Shown here one piece after another: positions 22,254 through 34,900 of a stretch of 64,000 nt of DNA; positions within the stretch are counted from its first letter, which is position 1, and the number at the start of each line of letters is the position of its first letter. The notes under the pieces are model-generated. The model saw only the letters and a program-made list of their open reading frames with translations. It was not told the DNA's origin and did no database searches. Source of the DNA: Calocera cornea HHB12733 (Eukaryota > Basidiomycota > Dacrymycetes > Dacrymycetales > Dacrymycetaceae); the NCBI GenBank assembly GCA_001632435.1, contig KV424010.1:59886-123885 (forward strand). The letters run 5' to 3'. Made by a program: the position numbers and the translations under genes.

Positions 22254-23568
22254 ATGCCCGACTCGACGCCCATAGACCCCGGCTCCCGCCCACACAGCAC
22301 CCTCCCCTATCCGCCGATCTACAAGGATGCCCAGTTCGTCGCGCTGTCCGACTGGTGCGTGCTCTTTCTGCTCTCCCCATGGGGACTGAAGCAAAGTCAC
22401 ATGCTGACCTGTGTTGGGCTGTGGACAACAGGGACGGCACGATCACGACGATGGACTCGAACGACTGTACGCGCTTTCCTTCCTTTTGCTTGAGGAGCTG
22501 GGGCATGCAGCTGACCGCAGACAGTCTTGACGGACAACCTGGGCTTCGGGATCGAGAAGCGGTGCGTGCGCGTATTTCCCGTCTTCCTGCTTCGCGCTTC
22601 TGCTTCAGGTTGGGAAGACAGCTTGCTCATGCCCCGCCTGGCAGGCGCGCGCTCAACCTCGAGGTCCTCGCGGGGAGGATAACCTTCCGGTGCGTTCCCC
22701 TCCCCTCCCCTCTACCCGGTATGCGCATGGCTAAGGTCATGATGGCACAGTGATGCGTTCAGGGAGATGCTCCGGAGCGTCGCTGCGAACGGGCACTCGT
22801 TCCAGGAGTGCGTCGAGGTGCTCAAGAAGAGTAAGTTGCGACCTCTATCATGCACTGAGCTACATGGGGTGCTGATGAGGGGGTGCATGACAGACATCAA
22901 GCTCGACCCGGGGTTCAAGGACTTTTACAGGTGGTGCAAGGAGCATGACGTGCCCGTGGTGATCGTCTCCAGGTGCGCGGTCCCCAACTTCTGCCAAGAG
23001 AACTGCATTACTGAGATGTTGTGCGCTAAAAAAGTGGCATGGAGCCCACCCTCCGCGGCGTGCTGTCTACCCTGCTCGGAGACGATGAGGCCTCCGAGAT
23101 CGACGTGATCTGCAACTCGGTGGTGGTGGAGGACGACGGGAAGAAGTGGGATATCCAGTACCGGCACCCGGACAGGTGCCCATATATGCTGTTTATGCAA
23201 TGATGCGGGTGTTGATGTATGCATACGTAGCGGGTACGGGCACGACAAGTCGTGGGCGATCCTGCCGTACCGCGAACTGGCGCACCGGCCTACGTTGTTC
23301 TTCTTTGGCGATGGCGTATCAGGTACGCTTCGATGTTCCCGCCTGCGGACCGTATATTGAGCTGCTCCCAGACATGTCAGCGGCCAAGCACGCGGACCTG
23401 CTCTTTGTCAAAATCAAGGCCAATGGGGAGAACGACCTAGCCAACTACTGCCGGGAAAACAAGATCAGGCACGTCGAGTTCACGTCGTTCCACGATGCGC
23501 AGGCGATCGTCACGGACGTCGTGGAGGGCAAGCGGACGGTGGAGGCGGTACTAGAGGCCGGGAAGTGA
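22254..23568 (+). CDS. HAD-superfamily phosphatase (phosphoserine phosphatase-like fungal hydrolase)
   Basis: Nine small exons: 22254-22354, 22432-22466, 22525-22561, 22645-22689, 22751-22830, 22894-22972, 23035-23175, 23231-23322 and 23372-23568, giving 268 aa. All phases close. The HAD motif I is spread over two introns: the SDW|DGTIT junction gives the (D)WDGTIT-like nucleophile loop. Other blocks are SNDFLTDNLGFG, VPVVIVSSGMEPTLR (motif II Ser, VVIVSSG), and FFGDGVSDMSAAKHADLLFVK (motif IV, GDGxxD). It resembles the small fungal HAD hydrolases such as yeast YNL010W and PHO2-like phosphatases, cytosolic and acting on small phosphoesters. The substrate cannot be deduced. Five of the nine exons are 80 nt or shorter, so gene callers may miss some. 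Confidence 0.88.
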
Positions 23569-23690
23569 TTTGCGATCTATCCAGCGTCTGGAGTCCATCC
23601 AGCGACATCGACACGTCATCCGTCCATCCCATTAGAATGTGTTAGTACAATCAAACTAGAAGCAATAGTCCTTGCGCGTATGAGACAGAA

Positions 23691-26026
23691 CTAGAGATCC
23701 GGAAGCTCCCGCTGGATGAGGCGCATCCATGTGTTCTCCTTCCACCACTCGTCGACCGCCTCGATCCGGTCGAACAGCGACTCCTCGGTGATGCCGTTCT
23801 GCGCGTACCGTCCGCCCTCGGCGACCGTCTCACGCGCCTTGCCCTTCCCGCGCGTGCCGTCGTCCCCGCGCAGCACCTGCATCAGCTCGTCGTGATCGGG
23901 GAAGTACAGCCGGCCCTCCATCACGCCCATCACGCCCAGCGCGGCGCGGAAGAGGAACGAGTCGCCCTCGAGCAGCACGAGGTCCCATATCCGCGCGCAG
24001 GTGTCGAACGGCAGGTGCAGCAGGAACACGGGCACGATCCAGTCGGGCAGGTAGCGCGTGGGAGGCACGTGATGCTTCTGGAAGTTGTAGTAGACTACGG
24101 CAGAGCAGGCCGTTACCACCTCAGCGGTAAACGGGGGCGGAGTCTGAATACTCACCCTTCGGCATGATGTCCGCCAGCAACGTGTCGAATATTCTGTAAC
24201 CCCAAAGTCTCTCAGATGATGCAGCTGGTCACGCCAGGTGATACTCACCGATAGTAGCCTTCCATCTGTGGACAAGTTAGTGAATGTTCGGGATCATGCA
24301 TGCTCAGACTCACATCATCACTTTGCCCCGCATAGAAGGAACGCATGCAGTGTCGGTCCAGTAGATTCCGGAATGCGAGGAACGCTTGGTCAACAGGCAT
24401 GTTGATGAGGAACATGCCCGCAACGTGAGATGCCCCTTTTACCTGCAAAGTACTTCAGTTCGTTCCTTTTGTGGAGTCAGCTCCGAATGCTCACATATGA
24501 TAAGCTTTCCTCGCTTCGGGCAACCGTCCAGGCACACAACAAGTCCTTGAGATCCTGATGTAGGGGCCCGTGTACAGGGTCGAATATTCGCAAGGAAGGC
24601 ATTGTGCCCGCAATATCATCCTCGATGAGCTCCAGGGTTTGTCGCGGGAACTTGCCAGCAGTGATTGCCCTGCGCGCTCGGGATATGTAGGGTCGATAAG
24701 AGTCTAGCAAGCCGTTGAGCACTTCATTTGGCACCCGCCTCCGAGACTCACCCTTGCTCAATGCTAGCGGATTGCCCACCGTAGCAGCCCATATTCGACC
24801 CCTCAATTTAGGCGGAACCCCGTTCCACCATAGTTTCCGAAGCTTTTTGTCTTTCGTCGCGGCGGCAATGTCCGGCATGACCTGCTTCTCCCAAATCTCC
24901 AGGGCCTCCGCTCTCTTCTTCTCTCTCTCCACAGCCAGCATCTCCTCTTCTTGTTTTCTCTTCTCCTCTGAGATAATCGTTCAGCATGAAGTGAGCCCAG
25001 CGAGCTGGCAAGTTACGTACCAGCGGCTCTCGCATGCGCCATCATCGTCTCCCAGTCCTTCAGATGCTTCCTGTCCTCTGCTTTTGGCTTAGGGGGAAGA
25101 TACACGGGCCGCGTGTGGCTAATGACACTTTCCAGAACAGAGGGCCCTCGGTGCCGCGTCTGTCGTGGCGGGACATAAGGCTTTGGTTGCACTTGAGAGG
25201 GCCCCCCGTTGGTGAAGGCGGGGCTTTCCGCGCCAGGTGCCTCGTGGCTCGATCGAGCAGATCCTGGTACGGACGAGTCTGTTGCTGATGCCGGCGTGGA
25301 AAGGAAAGAGGCGGTCGTGGAAGTCATGGTGGTCGCGGCGGTTGTTGGCGTTCGTGTTGGCGGCGTTTCCCGACGCGAGCCTGGCGTAGATTCAAGCGAG
25401 ACCTCAACAAACTCCGTTGAGAGGTCTGGAGTCTGCGCCATGCCCCGATTTACAGGCGGCTCCTCGTACGTCGGCGTGTTCAGGGTCGCGAGAATCGCAG
25501 GAGAGGTCATATCCGGGGTATGCGGTGCGATTCCATTTGTATCGATAGTAATGGTGGGCTTGCCGTCGTCCGAACCCAGGTCCACTTCGGACATGCCCTC
25601 GATTGCGAATGAAGCCGTCGTGGGGGTCTTTTCCTCCGGATAGTCATCCACAACTTCGCGAAATGCCGAATGGCCCGGTGTTGTTGGCAGCACTGGCAGC
25701 ACTGTCTTCGACAACGCTGCTTCGTCTGCCTCTGCTTCCCGCGCCTCATATTCCTCTGCCCGCTCCTGCTCCGCCATCTCGCGAAAGGACATAGAGGGAG
25801 CGATGTCGAACTCCCCCGGCACGTCATCGTCCCCAGTAGAGAAAGCATCATCTAGGTCATCGAGATCCAACGACGACTTCTTCATAGCCTGAGTAGAGAC
25901 CTTCTCATGTCCCAGGGTGCGTGTGTCCACGTCCGGGAGCTGCGGCTTGTGCTGTGCATGGCCGTTCAGGTGGACCTCGGTCAATGCCTCGTCTCCGCCA
26001 GCTTCATCGGACGGCGCTTCGCTCAT
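23691..26026 (-). CDS. TBC1D12/14-like TBC (Rab-GAP fold) protein without catalytic fingers
   Basis: Exons are 26026-25021, 24967-24495, 24442-24314, 24265-24249, 24193-24156 and 24094-23691, giving 688 aa; exon 4 is 17 nt. The first 330 residues are disordered and acidic/Ser-Thr-rich. A charged helix (EEKRKQEEEMLAVEREKKRAEALE) precedes the TBC domain, which starts KLWWNGVPPKLRGRIWAATVGN, the TBC1D12/14 pattern. Further blocks are PSLRIFDP, LHQDLKDLLCAW, FRNLLDRHCMRSFYA, and LPDWIVPVFLLHLPFDTCARIWDLVLLEGDSFLFRAALG. In a catalytic TBC the IxxDxxR Arg and the YxQ Gln perform GTP hydrolysis. Here they read IEDDIAG and SYVKG, so Arg is Gly and Gln is Lys. I infer a Rab-binding but not Rab-inactivating role, for example in endosome or autophagy traffic. 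Confidence 0.88.
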
Positions 26027-26484
26027 TACTATCGGGCTCTGCGGAAAGCCAGAGCAGTAAAGATTCGTAGTGAAGCAGTTGACAAGGTGTAAAGGTGTTG
26101 TATGCAGTGGGTATTATTAGCGACTGTAGGGCAAGGTGGCGCGACGACGAAACGCCACCGGTCGCTTGCAAGCCAGCCCCGACCGTTTCGACGCGTCGCA
26201 GCGTTGTTTCTTGCGGTGGAAATGGGCGATCAGCCCGGAGATCTGTCAAGCCTTGCGCGCCTTTTTCTGTACAATTGAGCGCGCACGTTTTCGGGGAGGA
26301 GAGGAAGCAGCAGTTGTGCGGCGTTCAGCATCAAACCGAGAAGAAACGGTATCAACGGTATGAAAAGCGCAACACAGGTATTATTGCTATAACGCCAACC
26401 CAATTGTCGTGAAGGTCCGAACATCGGATTAGGCCAGTAAAAATGTGATACTAGGCTTAAAAAATAGTGAACACTCTCATCTTA
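26027..26484. other. Intergenic stretch between TBC gene and tRNA
   Basis: About 460 nt, the divergent promoter of the TBC gene. No gene is seen. Confidence 0.5.
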
Positions 26485-26556
26485 TCCGAGCTGGTGTAAT
26501 GGCTAACATTAGTGCCTCTCACGCACTGGCTCGGGGTTCGATTCCCCGGCTCGGAA
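26485..26556 (+). tRNA. tRNA-Glu (anticodon CTC)
   Basis: The 5' acceptor strand TCCGAGC pairs perfectly with GCTCGGA, with discriminator A. The anticodon stem AGTGC/GCACT encloses loop CTCTCAC with CTC at positions 34-36. The T arm is present as GGGGTTCGATTCCCC. There is no intron. A T-rich stretch follows (ATCTTTTTCG), a likely Pol III terminator. An identical copy in reverse lies at 31654-31725. Confidence 0.95.
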
Positions 26557-26817
26557 GATAATATCTTTTTCGAATTAGCTCCTGTCACTTCCAGGATTGC
26601 AAAGTTGTTTCGGAATAGTCAGCTTCTTTAGACAGTAGTCATCCTTTCGTAATGGTCCCTTATGAGTGGTGATAGGAAGAAGCTTTCGAGCCCATCTATG
26701 ACTGGAAGACATTGCTGCTGACGTAAGCATGTCTGCGCTAATACAGTAGCGGGAGCAGACGCGCTCGCGTCCCTCTGTCCGTCGCGCCAGAGCTCGATAC
26801 TACGGCCACCTCGCACG

Positions 26818-29800
26818 ATGCTCCAGCAGATCGAGGTATTCAACTTCAAGTCCTACCGGGGCCACCAGGTCATTGGTCCGTTCAAGACATTCACCTGTGT
26901 GATCGGACCCAATGGCGCTGGCAAGTCCAACCTCATGGACGCCATTTCATTCGTCCTCGGCGTCAAGAGCTCGCATCTGCGGAGCGGACAGCTGAAGGAT
27001 CTGATCTATCGCGGTCGGAAGCTGGGTGCCGAAGACGGCGCCGATGGCGCTGAGGCTGAGGAAGACGAGGCAGGGGACGGTGACGCTGACAAGGCTTGGG
27101 TGATGGCTGTGTACGAGGATGGCAAGGGGAAGTCGTTCCGCTTCCAGAGGACGTGAGTTAGACGTGCATACACCTCAACTAGACCGCTTGACTAACGCTA
27201 TCATCTCCAAAGTATTTCCCTCGCCGGCGCATCAGAGTATCGCGTCAACAACAAGGTGGTCACGTACCAGGGATACAACAACCTGCTTGAGCAGCATCAC
27301 ATCCTGGTGAAGGCACGCAACTTCCTCGTCTTCCAGGGTGATGTAGAGGCGGTGGCTAGTCAGAGCCCTAAGGATCTGTCGCGTCTCATCGACCAGATCT
27401 CTGGGTATGCGCATGTATGCAGCATCGAGACACATCCTGACATCCGTGCAGATCCCTGGAGCTGGCACCGGAGTACGAGAGAGCGAAGGCTGCCCAGGAG
27501 CGTGCTACAGAGAATGCCACGTTCAACTACACGAAACGTCGTAGCATTGCCACGGATATCAAGCAGTACAGGGAACAGAAGTCGGAGGCAGAGAAGTTTG
27601 AGAGACTCTGCTCCGAGCGGGTGCGTTATCAGAAACGTCGGAAGACCATAAAACCTGACGTGTATGCAGGATGCGCTCATTGTACATCGCTTACTGTGGA
27701 AGCTATACCACATTCAGGATACCGTTGAGAGTAACACGGAGTTGATCAAGTCCAAGAACGCCGAACTCGCCACGATGAAGGCTGAACAGGTGCGACTGCC
27801 AGTGTGTTACATACAAACACTGACATTTTTCGTAGGCAAAGCTTGATTCTGCGTATGAAAAGGCCCGCAAGCAACAAGCTGAGCAACACAAGAAGACAAT
27901 GCAAGCCGACAAGCAGATCAAGAAGGCTGAGAAGACACTCGAGGATAAGGTCTGTCCGTAGACTTGCTGAGGTGATCAGTTGCTCATATTCTTGCCGTAT
28001 AGCGACCCCGAGTGGTGGAGCTTGACGCACAGATCGAGCATGCACAAAACAAAGCACGCAAAGCGCGAACCTTGGCCGAGCCTACTGAGCGCGATATCAA
28101 GAAGGGAGAGGAGACTGTTGAGAAGTTGACCGCAGATCTTGCTGGAGTGCAGAGAGCGGCAAAGACCGCAGCTGGTAAGCACACCGACTTTGTTAGGACA
28201 TCTATCCGGTTGACGTATGCCTGCAGATGCTGCGCGTGCTGCCGCCCAAAAGGGTCTATCTTTCGATGAAGGGAGTTTGGATGAGTATCAGAAGCTGTAT
28301 GGTCTCGTAATCCCGTTCCTTTGCACCTCCTTATATTGTCTTCAAGGAAAGCACAAGCATCCACGCTGGCTGTACCCGAGCGCCAACAAAGAGAGACTTT
28401 GGCGCGTGATGAGAAAATGCACAAGCGGGCGATGGATCGACTTTCGGATCAGTTCGAACAGCTCCGCAATCAGAAGGAGAAATTGTTATCAGACGGTGCT
28501 ACCCAGGCGGAAAGGAAGGACATTGTTCGTTTATTTTACATTGTCTCAGTGAAAGCTGCGGCTCACGTACTTCATTAGGTTCAAAAGCGAGTGAAGGAGC
28601 TGGAAAGCGAGCTGACAAAAACTAAACGTGAACTGAACAACGCGATCGCTGAGCGGGAACGTGTCAAGTTTGTTTTGTTGCCACGGTCTTTATACGTTCC
28701 CTGACGGGTACACAGCCAATTGGAGCGTGAACTCGGAGAGAAAATTCAAGACACACACGATCGACTGCTCGAGGCTGGAATGGACCAGCGCGAGTCGGAG
28801 CGGGAGATGCGGCTGAAGGAAACTCTGGATGAACTGCAGCGACTCTTCCCTGGTGTTCGTGGCCGAGTGATCAACCTTTGCAAGCCCATCGCGCGCAAGT
28901 ATGATACCGCTGTGTCGATCGTTCTCGGCAAGGATATCGACTCCATCGTTGTGGACGAGGAGAAACAGGCAATCGAATGTATTGAGGTAAGGATGACTTG
29001 CCTCCCTACTTGCAGAGATTGACATTTCATTGTAGTACCTGCGTAACCAACGCAAGGGCCAGGCAACATTCCTACCGCTCGACACACTTCAGACCAAGAC
29101 AATCCATGAGCGATACCGGAATGTTGCCCGAGGCGCTCGATTAGCATTTGAGCTGATCCAGTACGATTCCGTTGTTGAGAAGGCAATGTTGCACGTGTGC
29201 AGTAATTCGCTCGTATGCGACACCATGAAGATCGCTCAAGACGTGTGTTACAACAAGGGGCTGGATGTGAAAGGCATGTGATGCATCGTGTCATTGGGGT
29301 AGCCATTGACAGCTGGACTAGCTGTCACCCTCGATGGGACTGTCATTCACAAGAGCGGCTTGATCACAGGTGGTAGTTCTCGTCACAACAACGACCGCAA
29401 GTGGAGCGATGAGGATACAGCAGGTGAGTTCGTTGACGCGAGACAGCTGATCCAGCTGACTTTCCTTCGACAGGCTTGAAGCGCACCCTCGACAATCTGG
29501 TTGCCCAGCTACGCGAGCTGACACAAACAAAACCTCGTCATTCTGTCGACGAGGGCTTGCAGACTCGCATTGCTAATCTGGAGAGTGAACTGGGCAGTTC
29601 TAAGGACGAGCTGAATGCGACGTCAACTCGTTTGTCTGGCATTCAAGACGAGGCAAAGCATGTCAACAAGGAGCTCAAAGCCGTGCAGCCCGAGCTTGAG
29701 AAGGTCATTGCATTGTAGCCTAACATATGACTCCAGGCTGAACTAGTTCCTCCAGGCGCGCAAGACTTTGGACACAGTCCACAGTCAAGTGCAGAAGCTA

Positions 29801-31434
29801 TCTTCTGTTATCGACAAAGCGGAAGACCAAGTCTTCACGGCCTTCTGCAGGAAATACAAGATCAAAGATGTTCGCGAGTACGAGGATCGCCAGCTGAAGG
29901 TGCATCAGGAGGTGGAAGAGGCACGGATTCGATTTGAAACGCAGATCTCCCGTCTGAATCATCAGTACGTGATACCGCAACTGTTCGCGACGCTTGCTCA
30001 ATCGGTGTCACCAGGCTGGAGTTCGAAACAAATAACTTAGCGCATGGCAGAGAGAGGCTCGCGAGACTCGAAAAGCTTGCTTTAGACGCTGATGCCACCT
30101 TACGACAGCTGCAGCAGCAGAAGAAGGAAGTGGAGGATGATATCGGGCAAGACGAAGAGACACTTGCGGAGCTACGTGAAAGACGTGAAGGACTGGCACA
30201 AACAGATGAGCAGGAGGCACGCAATGTCTCTGAGGCGAAACGAGCCGCAGGGAAGGCAGCTGCTCTGCTTGACAAGACTTCGAAGGAGATCTCTGATATG
30301 GTGAGTCTATAAACGTGAAAGAATGTCAGATTTCTGACGTGGAAATCTCAGAACACCGAAATTGACAAGCTAGCCGCGGAACGTGCCAATATCTACCGGA
30401 AGTGTCGCATAGACGAAATCGATCTGCCGCTGAAGTCAGGAAGGATAGAGAATGTCCCTATCGATGAGGTCAGTTGCTCAGCTCCATGCACTGCAGTACC
30501 ACTCACTTTGCTTAGAACATACGAGACGAGATGGCCATGGACCTGGATGGCGATGAGGACGCCACCCAGCAACCACATCAAGTGCAAGATTACGAGATTG
30601 AAGTCGACTTCGACGAGCTGGATGATGACGACCGCGAAAATGGATCGCCCGAGGCTCTGGCCGAGATCGACTCGAGCATTGCCAAGATCAACAGCGAGAT
30701 CGAGAAGATGGCTCCAAACATGAAGGCTATGGAGAGGCTGGATGATGTGGAACTGAAGCTTGGAGAAGCGGAGAAAGAGGCCGAGAAGGCTCGAAAAGAT
30801 TCCAAGACGGCCCGGGAGGATTTCAACGATGTAAAAAAGCGGAGGTACGACGCATCCTTGGGCTGTGATGGGTCATTGGACTGACTTTGTGATAGATGTG
30901 ACCTCTTCAATAAGGCCTACAACCACATCTCAGACGTGATCGACAAGGTGTACAAGGACCTGACGAAAGGCAAAGCTGCTCCGGAAGGAGGATTCGCATA
31001 CCTATCGCTCGAGGACAGCGAGGAGCCGTACCTGGCTGGTGTCAAGTACCACGCGATGCCTCCAATGAAGCGGTTCCGCGACATGGAGCTTCTTTCTGGG
31101 GGAGAGAAGACAGTCGCGGCCCTTGCTCTACTATTCGCGATCCACAGCTATCAACCGTCGCCCTTCTTCGTGCTAGATGAAGTGGACGCGGCATTGGACA
31201 ACACTAATGTTGCCAAGATTGCAACGTACCTTCGAGAGCATGCGAGCGAGGGTTTCCAATTTATCGTCATCAGTCTCAAGGGCTCTTTGTATGAGCGGGG
31301 AAACTCGCTAGTTGGTATCTATAGGGATCAGGATGTCAACAGTTCGAAGACACTGACGCTTGATGTGAGCAAGTCATTCCACGCGGTTCGGGTTGAAACT
31401 GACTGCTCTCCAGCTGACGCAATATGAAGGATGA
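26818..31434 (+). CDS. SMC1: Cohesin subunit SMC1
   Basis: Nineteen exons: 26818-27152, 27213-27404, 27452-27620, 27670-27789, 27836-27949, 28003-28174, 28227-28296, 28347-28524, 28579-28667, 28716-28986, 29036-29273, 29322-29423, 29474-29703, 29756-29964, 30015-30300, 30352-30468, 30516-30844, 30896-31364 and 31414-31434. They total 1236 aa, the normal SMC1 length. The N-terminal ATPase half has Walker [10 protein letters not shown] and IYRGR. Long coiled coils flank a central hinge ([15 protein letters not shown] ... ITGG). The C-terminal half carries the ABC signature LSGGEK, Walker [13 protein letters not shown] and the SMC1-specific [39 protein letters not shown]. Intron 11 (29274-29321) has a GC donor, GCATGT. 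With Smc3 and the kleisin, this forms the cohesin ring that holds sister chromatids together in the nucleus. A tRNA-Glu flanks the gene on each side. Confidence 0.96.
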
Positions 31435-31653
31435 TTTAGTGTATTACCTCCACCTGATGTCCTGTTGTAAGCCTGTATGAGTCCTTGTAGAAGTATCGAT
31501 TACTACATATCCCGTATGAATCGAATGTGGGATTAGCAGAGATATACAAGCGTACCAGCGCATACAGAAAGTACTAACCGACGCACTTTATGTTGACTTC
31601 GATTCCGGAACCGAATGTATTCCCGTCGGACATAGAAGAGCAAAATATATGTT

Positions 31654-31725
31654 TTCCGAGCCGGGGAATCGAACCCCGAGCCAGTGCGTGAGAGGCACTA
31701 ATGTTAGCCATTACACCAGCTCGGA
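31654..31725 (-). tRNA. tRNA-Glu (anticodon CTC), inverted copy
   Basis: It is the exact reverse complement of the tRNA at 26485-26556 over all 72 positions, including anticodon CTC and discriminator A. The downstream sequence (AACATATATTTTG in transcript sense) differs from the other copy, so only the tRNA body is shared. It lies between the 3' ends of SMC1 and the DHTKD1-like gene. Confidence 0.95.
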
Positions 31726-31925
31726 TTAGATGGCTCATACTCGTGTTTTAAAAACAAGTTACCAAATCTCCTTTCTGCCATTAGAACTGTGAACAACCCA
31801 ACTTTATAATATCTTTGGGGTATTTACAGCAAGGATCTGGCATGCCACTTCCATATGACGAGTTTGTAATTATTAATAAAAGTTGCTTCAAACCTCTATA
31901 CTATACACATGCGAGTCTTAACCGC

Positions 31926-34900
31926 CTAAAGCCCATTAAGTGCGTCGTCGAGGAGCTGCTTCGACTCCCTCGCGTGCCACTTCCCAACAGCCACGGCAGG
32001 GACAGGCGACTCCTTCCTGCCGACATACTTCATCGTCCTCGGGCCGTCAGGGAGCTCGTCTAGGATCGAAGCGATGCGGGGTGCGACATGGGGGTAACCG
32101 CCTTGGTTCCTCGCCTCCTCTTGAGCCCAGACCAGCTCAGCGTTGCTGTAAGTCTGAAGGAGCTCCTTGACGGCGTCGAAAGGGAAGGGAGCAAGCTCCT
32201 CGATACGAACGATGGCGACGTCGGATGACAGCTTGCGTTGATCACGTTCGCGCGCCAGGATGTAGTAGAACTTGCCGGAGAGGAGGATAAGGCGCTTGAC
32301 CGAGGACGGGTCAGTGATCGTGGGGTCGGGCAGGACTGGCTGGAACTTGGTGCCAGTAGCCATTTCTGCCAGCAAGGAGGCAGCCGCCTGATAATGACAC
32401 GGTCAGACAGCTTCACAGTCGGTACATAATGTAACCCACCGGTGCACGAAGAAGCCCCTTAGGGGAGGCCACGATCAGAGGCTTGCGGTAATTCCTCTTC
32501 ATCTGCCTGCGGAGCAGGTGGAAGTACTGCGCTGAAGTAGTGACATTGACAACATGCATGTTGGGGTTGAACTCCTCCTTCTCATACGGATCGTTGGTCA
32601 GCTGGAGGAAGCGCTCGATGCGGGCAGACGAGTGTTCCGGTCCAGCACCGTCGAGGCCGTGAGGGAGGAGCATGATGAGGCCGCTCTGCCTCAGCCACTT
32701 GGTCTCGCCGGAGGAGACGAAGGTGTCAATGATGATCTGAGCGCCGTTGAAGAAATCGCCGAATTGACTGAAGAGAATAAGAATCATGATATGTTCCCCG
32801 TAACAGACACACTCACCTCTCCCAGATGGGCAGCAGCCTCGGCGAATCGATGCTGACACCCCACTCGAACCCAAGCACACCAAACTCGCTCAGTGAGCTG
32901 TTGGCAAGCTCGAGCATACCCTGTCCCTCGCCCAACGAGATGTTGAGTGGTACAACGACCCTTTCAGTCTTCTGGTCGACCAGCATGGCGTGCCTGTGGC
33001 TGAAGGTGCCGCGTCCGACATCTTGTCCGGAGATACGCACGTTGTAGCCCTCAAGCATGAGGGAGCCGAACGCCATAGCCTCCGCAGCACCGAAGTCGAT
33101 GCCCTTGCCCGAGCTGACACTGTCGAGGCGCTGCTTGACGTGACGCTGCAGACGAGGGTGGATTTCCTAGAGTTCGCAGTCAGGATTGGCTCTCCTCTCC
33201 CAGCATGGAGGAACAACTGACGAAGTCTTCGGGGATCGTAACGCTGGCCTTGGCGACCTCCTTGAGGGTCTCCTCGCTCACACCGGTCTCGGGGCTGTGA
33301 TCAGCTTCAGGGCTGGCAGGCCAGACCATAGAGCTCCATTGCTCCTTCAGGTGGTCGGCAACAGGGACGTAGGTATCGCTAGCCGTGAGTTCCTTCTCGA
33401 GCTTCGCCTTGTACTCCGAGCGCAAGTTGCTGACACCAGTAGTATCGAGGACGCCCTCGACCTGGACGCGCTCCTCATACAGCTGCGGCACACTCTTCCT
33501 GTTCCTGATCTTGTCGTACATCAGCGGCTGGGTGTATGCGGGTTCGTCGAGCTCGTTGTGCCCCCAGCGCCGGTAGGTGATCAAGTCGATGACGATGTCC
33601 TTCCTGAAGTGCTGCCTGTACATGAACGCGGTCTGGATCGCGCGCACGACCTCCTCGGGATGGTCTCCGTTCACGTGCAGCACGGGCGCGGCGATCATCT
33701 TTGCGACGTCGGAGCAGTAGAGCGAGGAGCGGGCCGAGGTGGACGGGGTCGTATAGCCAATGTTGTTGTTGACGACGATGTGCACGCTGCCCCCGCTCGT
33801 GTAGTGCGGCAGGTCGCTCAGCCCGAGCGACTCCATGACGACGCCCTGGCCCGTGAAGGCGGCATCGCCGTGCAGCTGCACACACATCACCTTGTCACCG
33901 AGCTTGCACTCGGCCGGGTCGGCGCCCCCAAACAGGTCGCGCAGGAGCGAGTACTGCTTTGCGCGCGTCTTGCCCATCGCAACTGGGTTGACGGCCTCGA
34001 GGTGCGACGGATTTGGCAGCATGGTCACCTTGATCGGCTTGGCCGCGCCTTCGTACACCAATGACGGGGCAGCAGCTGCAGCAAAGTATGCGTTAGCCCT
34101 GTTCCTGACGGGAAGATTGGTACGTACTCAGATGGCTGATGACATCGGCAGTCGCTCCCAGCTCCTCGGGGACCTCGCTACCGCCCTTGATCTTGTGGAA
34201 GAGCGCTGCAGACGGGTACTCCAGCAGCCCGGTCAGCAGGGCGAGGCGACCGCGATGCGGCATGCACAGGATGATGTGCTCGACGCCAGCTATATGCGCG
34301 TATCAGCCCGGCATCAATCAAAAGGACTAGACGAGCGCACCTGCAGCAGCGACCGCGAACAGGCCATCGAGGCCGGCAATCATGCTCTCGGCGCCCTCGC
34401 CTCCATACCGCTTCAGGTTGGGGAACTTTGTCTGGAGGAAGTTCTCGAACACCTCCGACTCGGAGAGAAGCTTGGCGATGCGGATCTTTTGCTCGGCGGG
34501 GAGGGGCTCCTGGGCTTGCGATTCGAGGTGCTTGGCGAACCAGAGCCGGGTCGCTTTGGACTATGCCTGGGTTAGGCGGGGCCAATTGAGAGGGATCAAA
34601 CTTACGGGTGAGTGCTAAGTGGGTGTCAGCATCGGTGCAGGACCAAAGGCAGATGTATGCGCACCATGAACTCATACGCGATCTTCCCAACATACACGCT
34701 CCTCAGCCACTCCTCCATCTCCCTCAGGCTATGCAAGCCCTTCGCTTCTTGCTTCCCCAAACCGAACACGATCCCGTCGACGTCGTACTCCTGGTCCTTG
34801 TCCACGAGGCCATATCGCTCCGGGTCGAGCGCGGCGACGGGGTCCCGCTCGAGCAGATCAAGAGGGTCGATCGACGCGGCCCGGTGCCCGTGCATGCGGA

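Noticed and set aside
33186..34064. 292-codon plus-strand open frame
   Set aside because: Antisense shadow of the long DHTKD1 exon (33222-34075).
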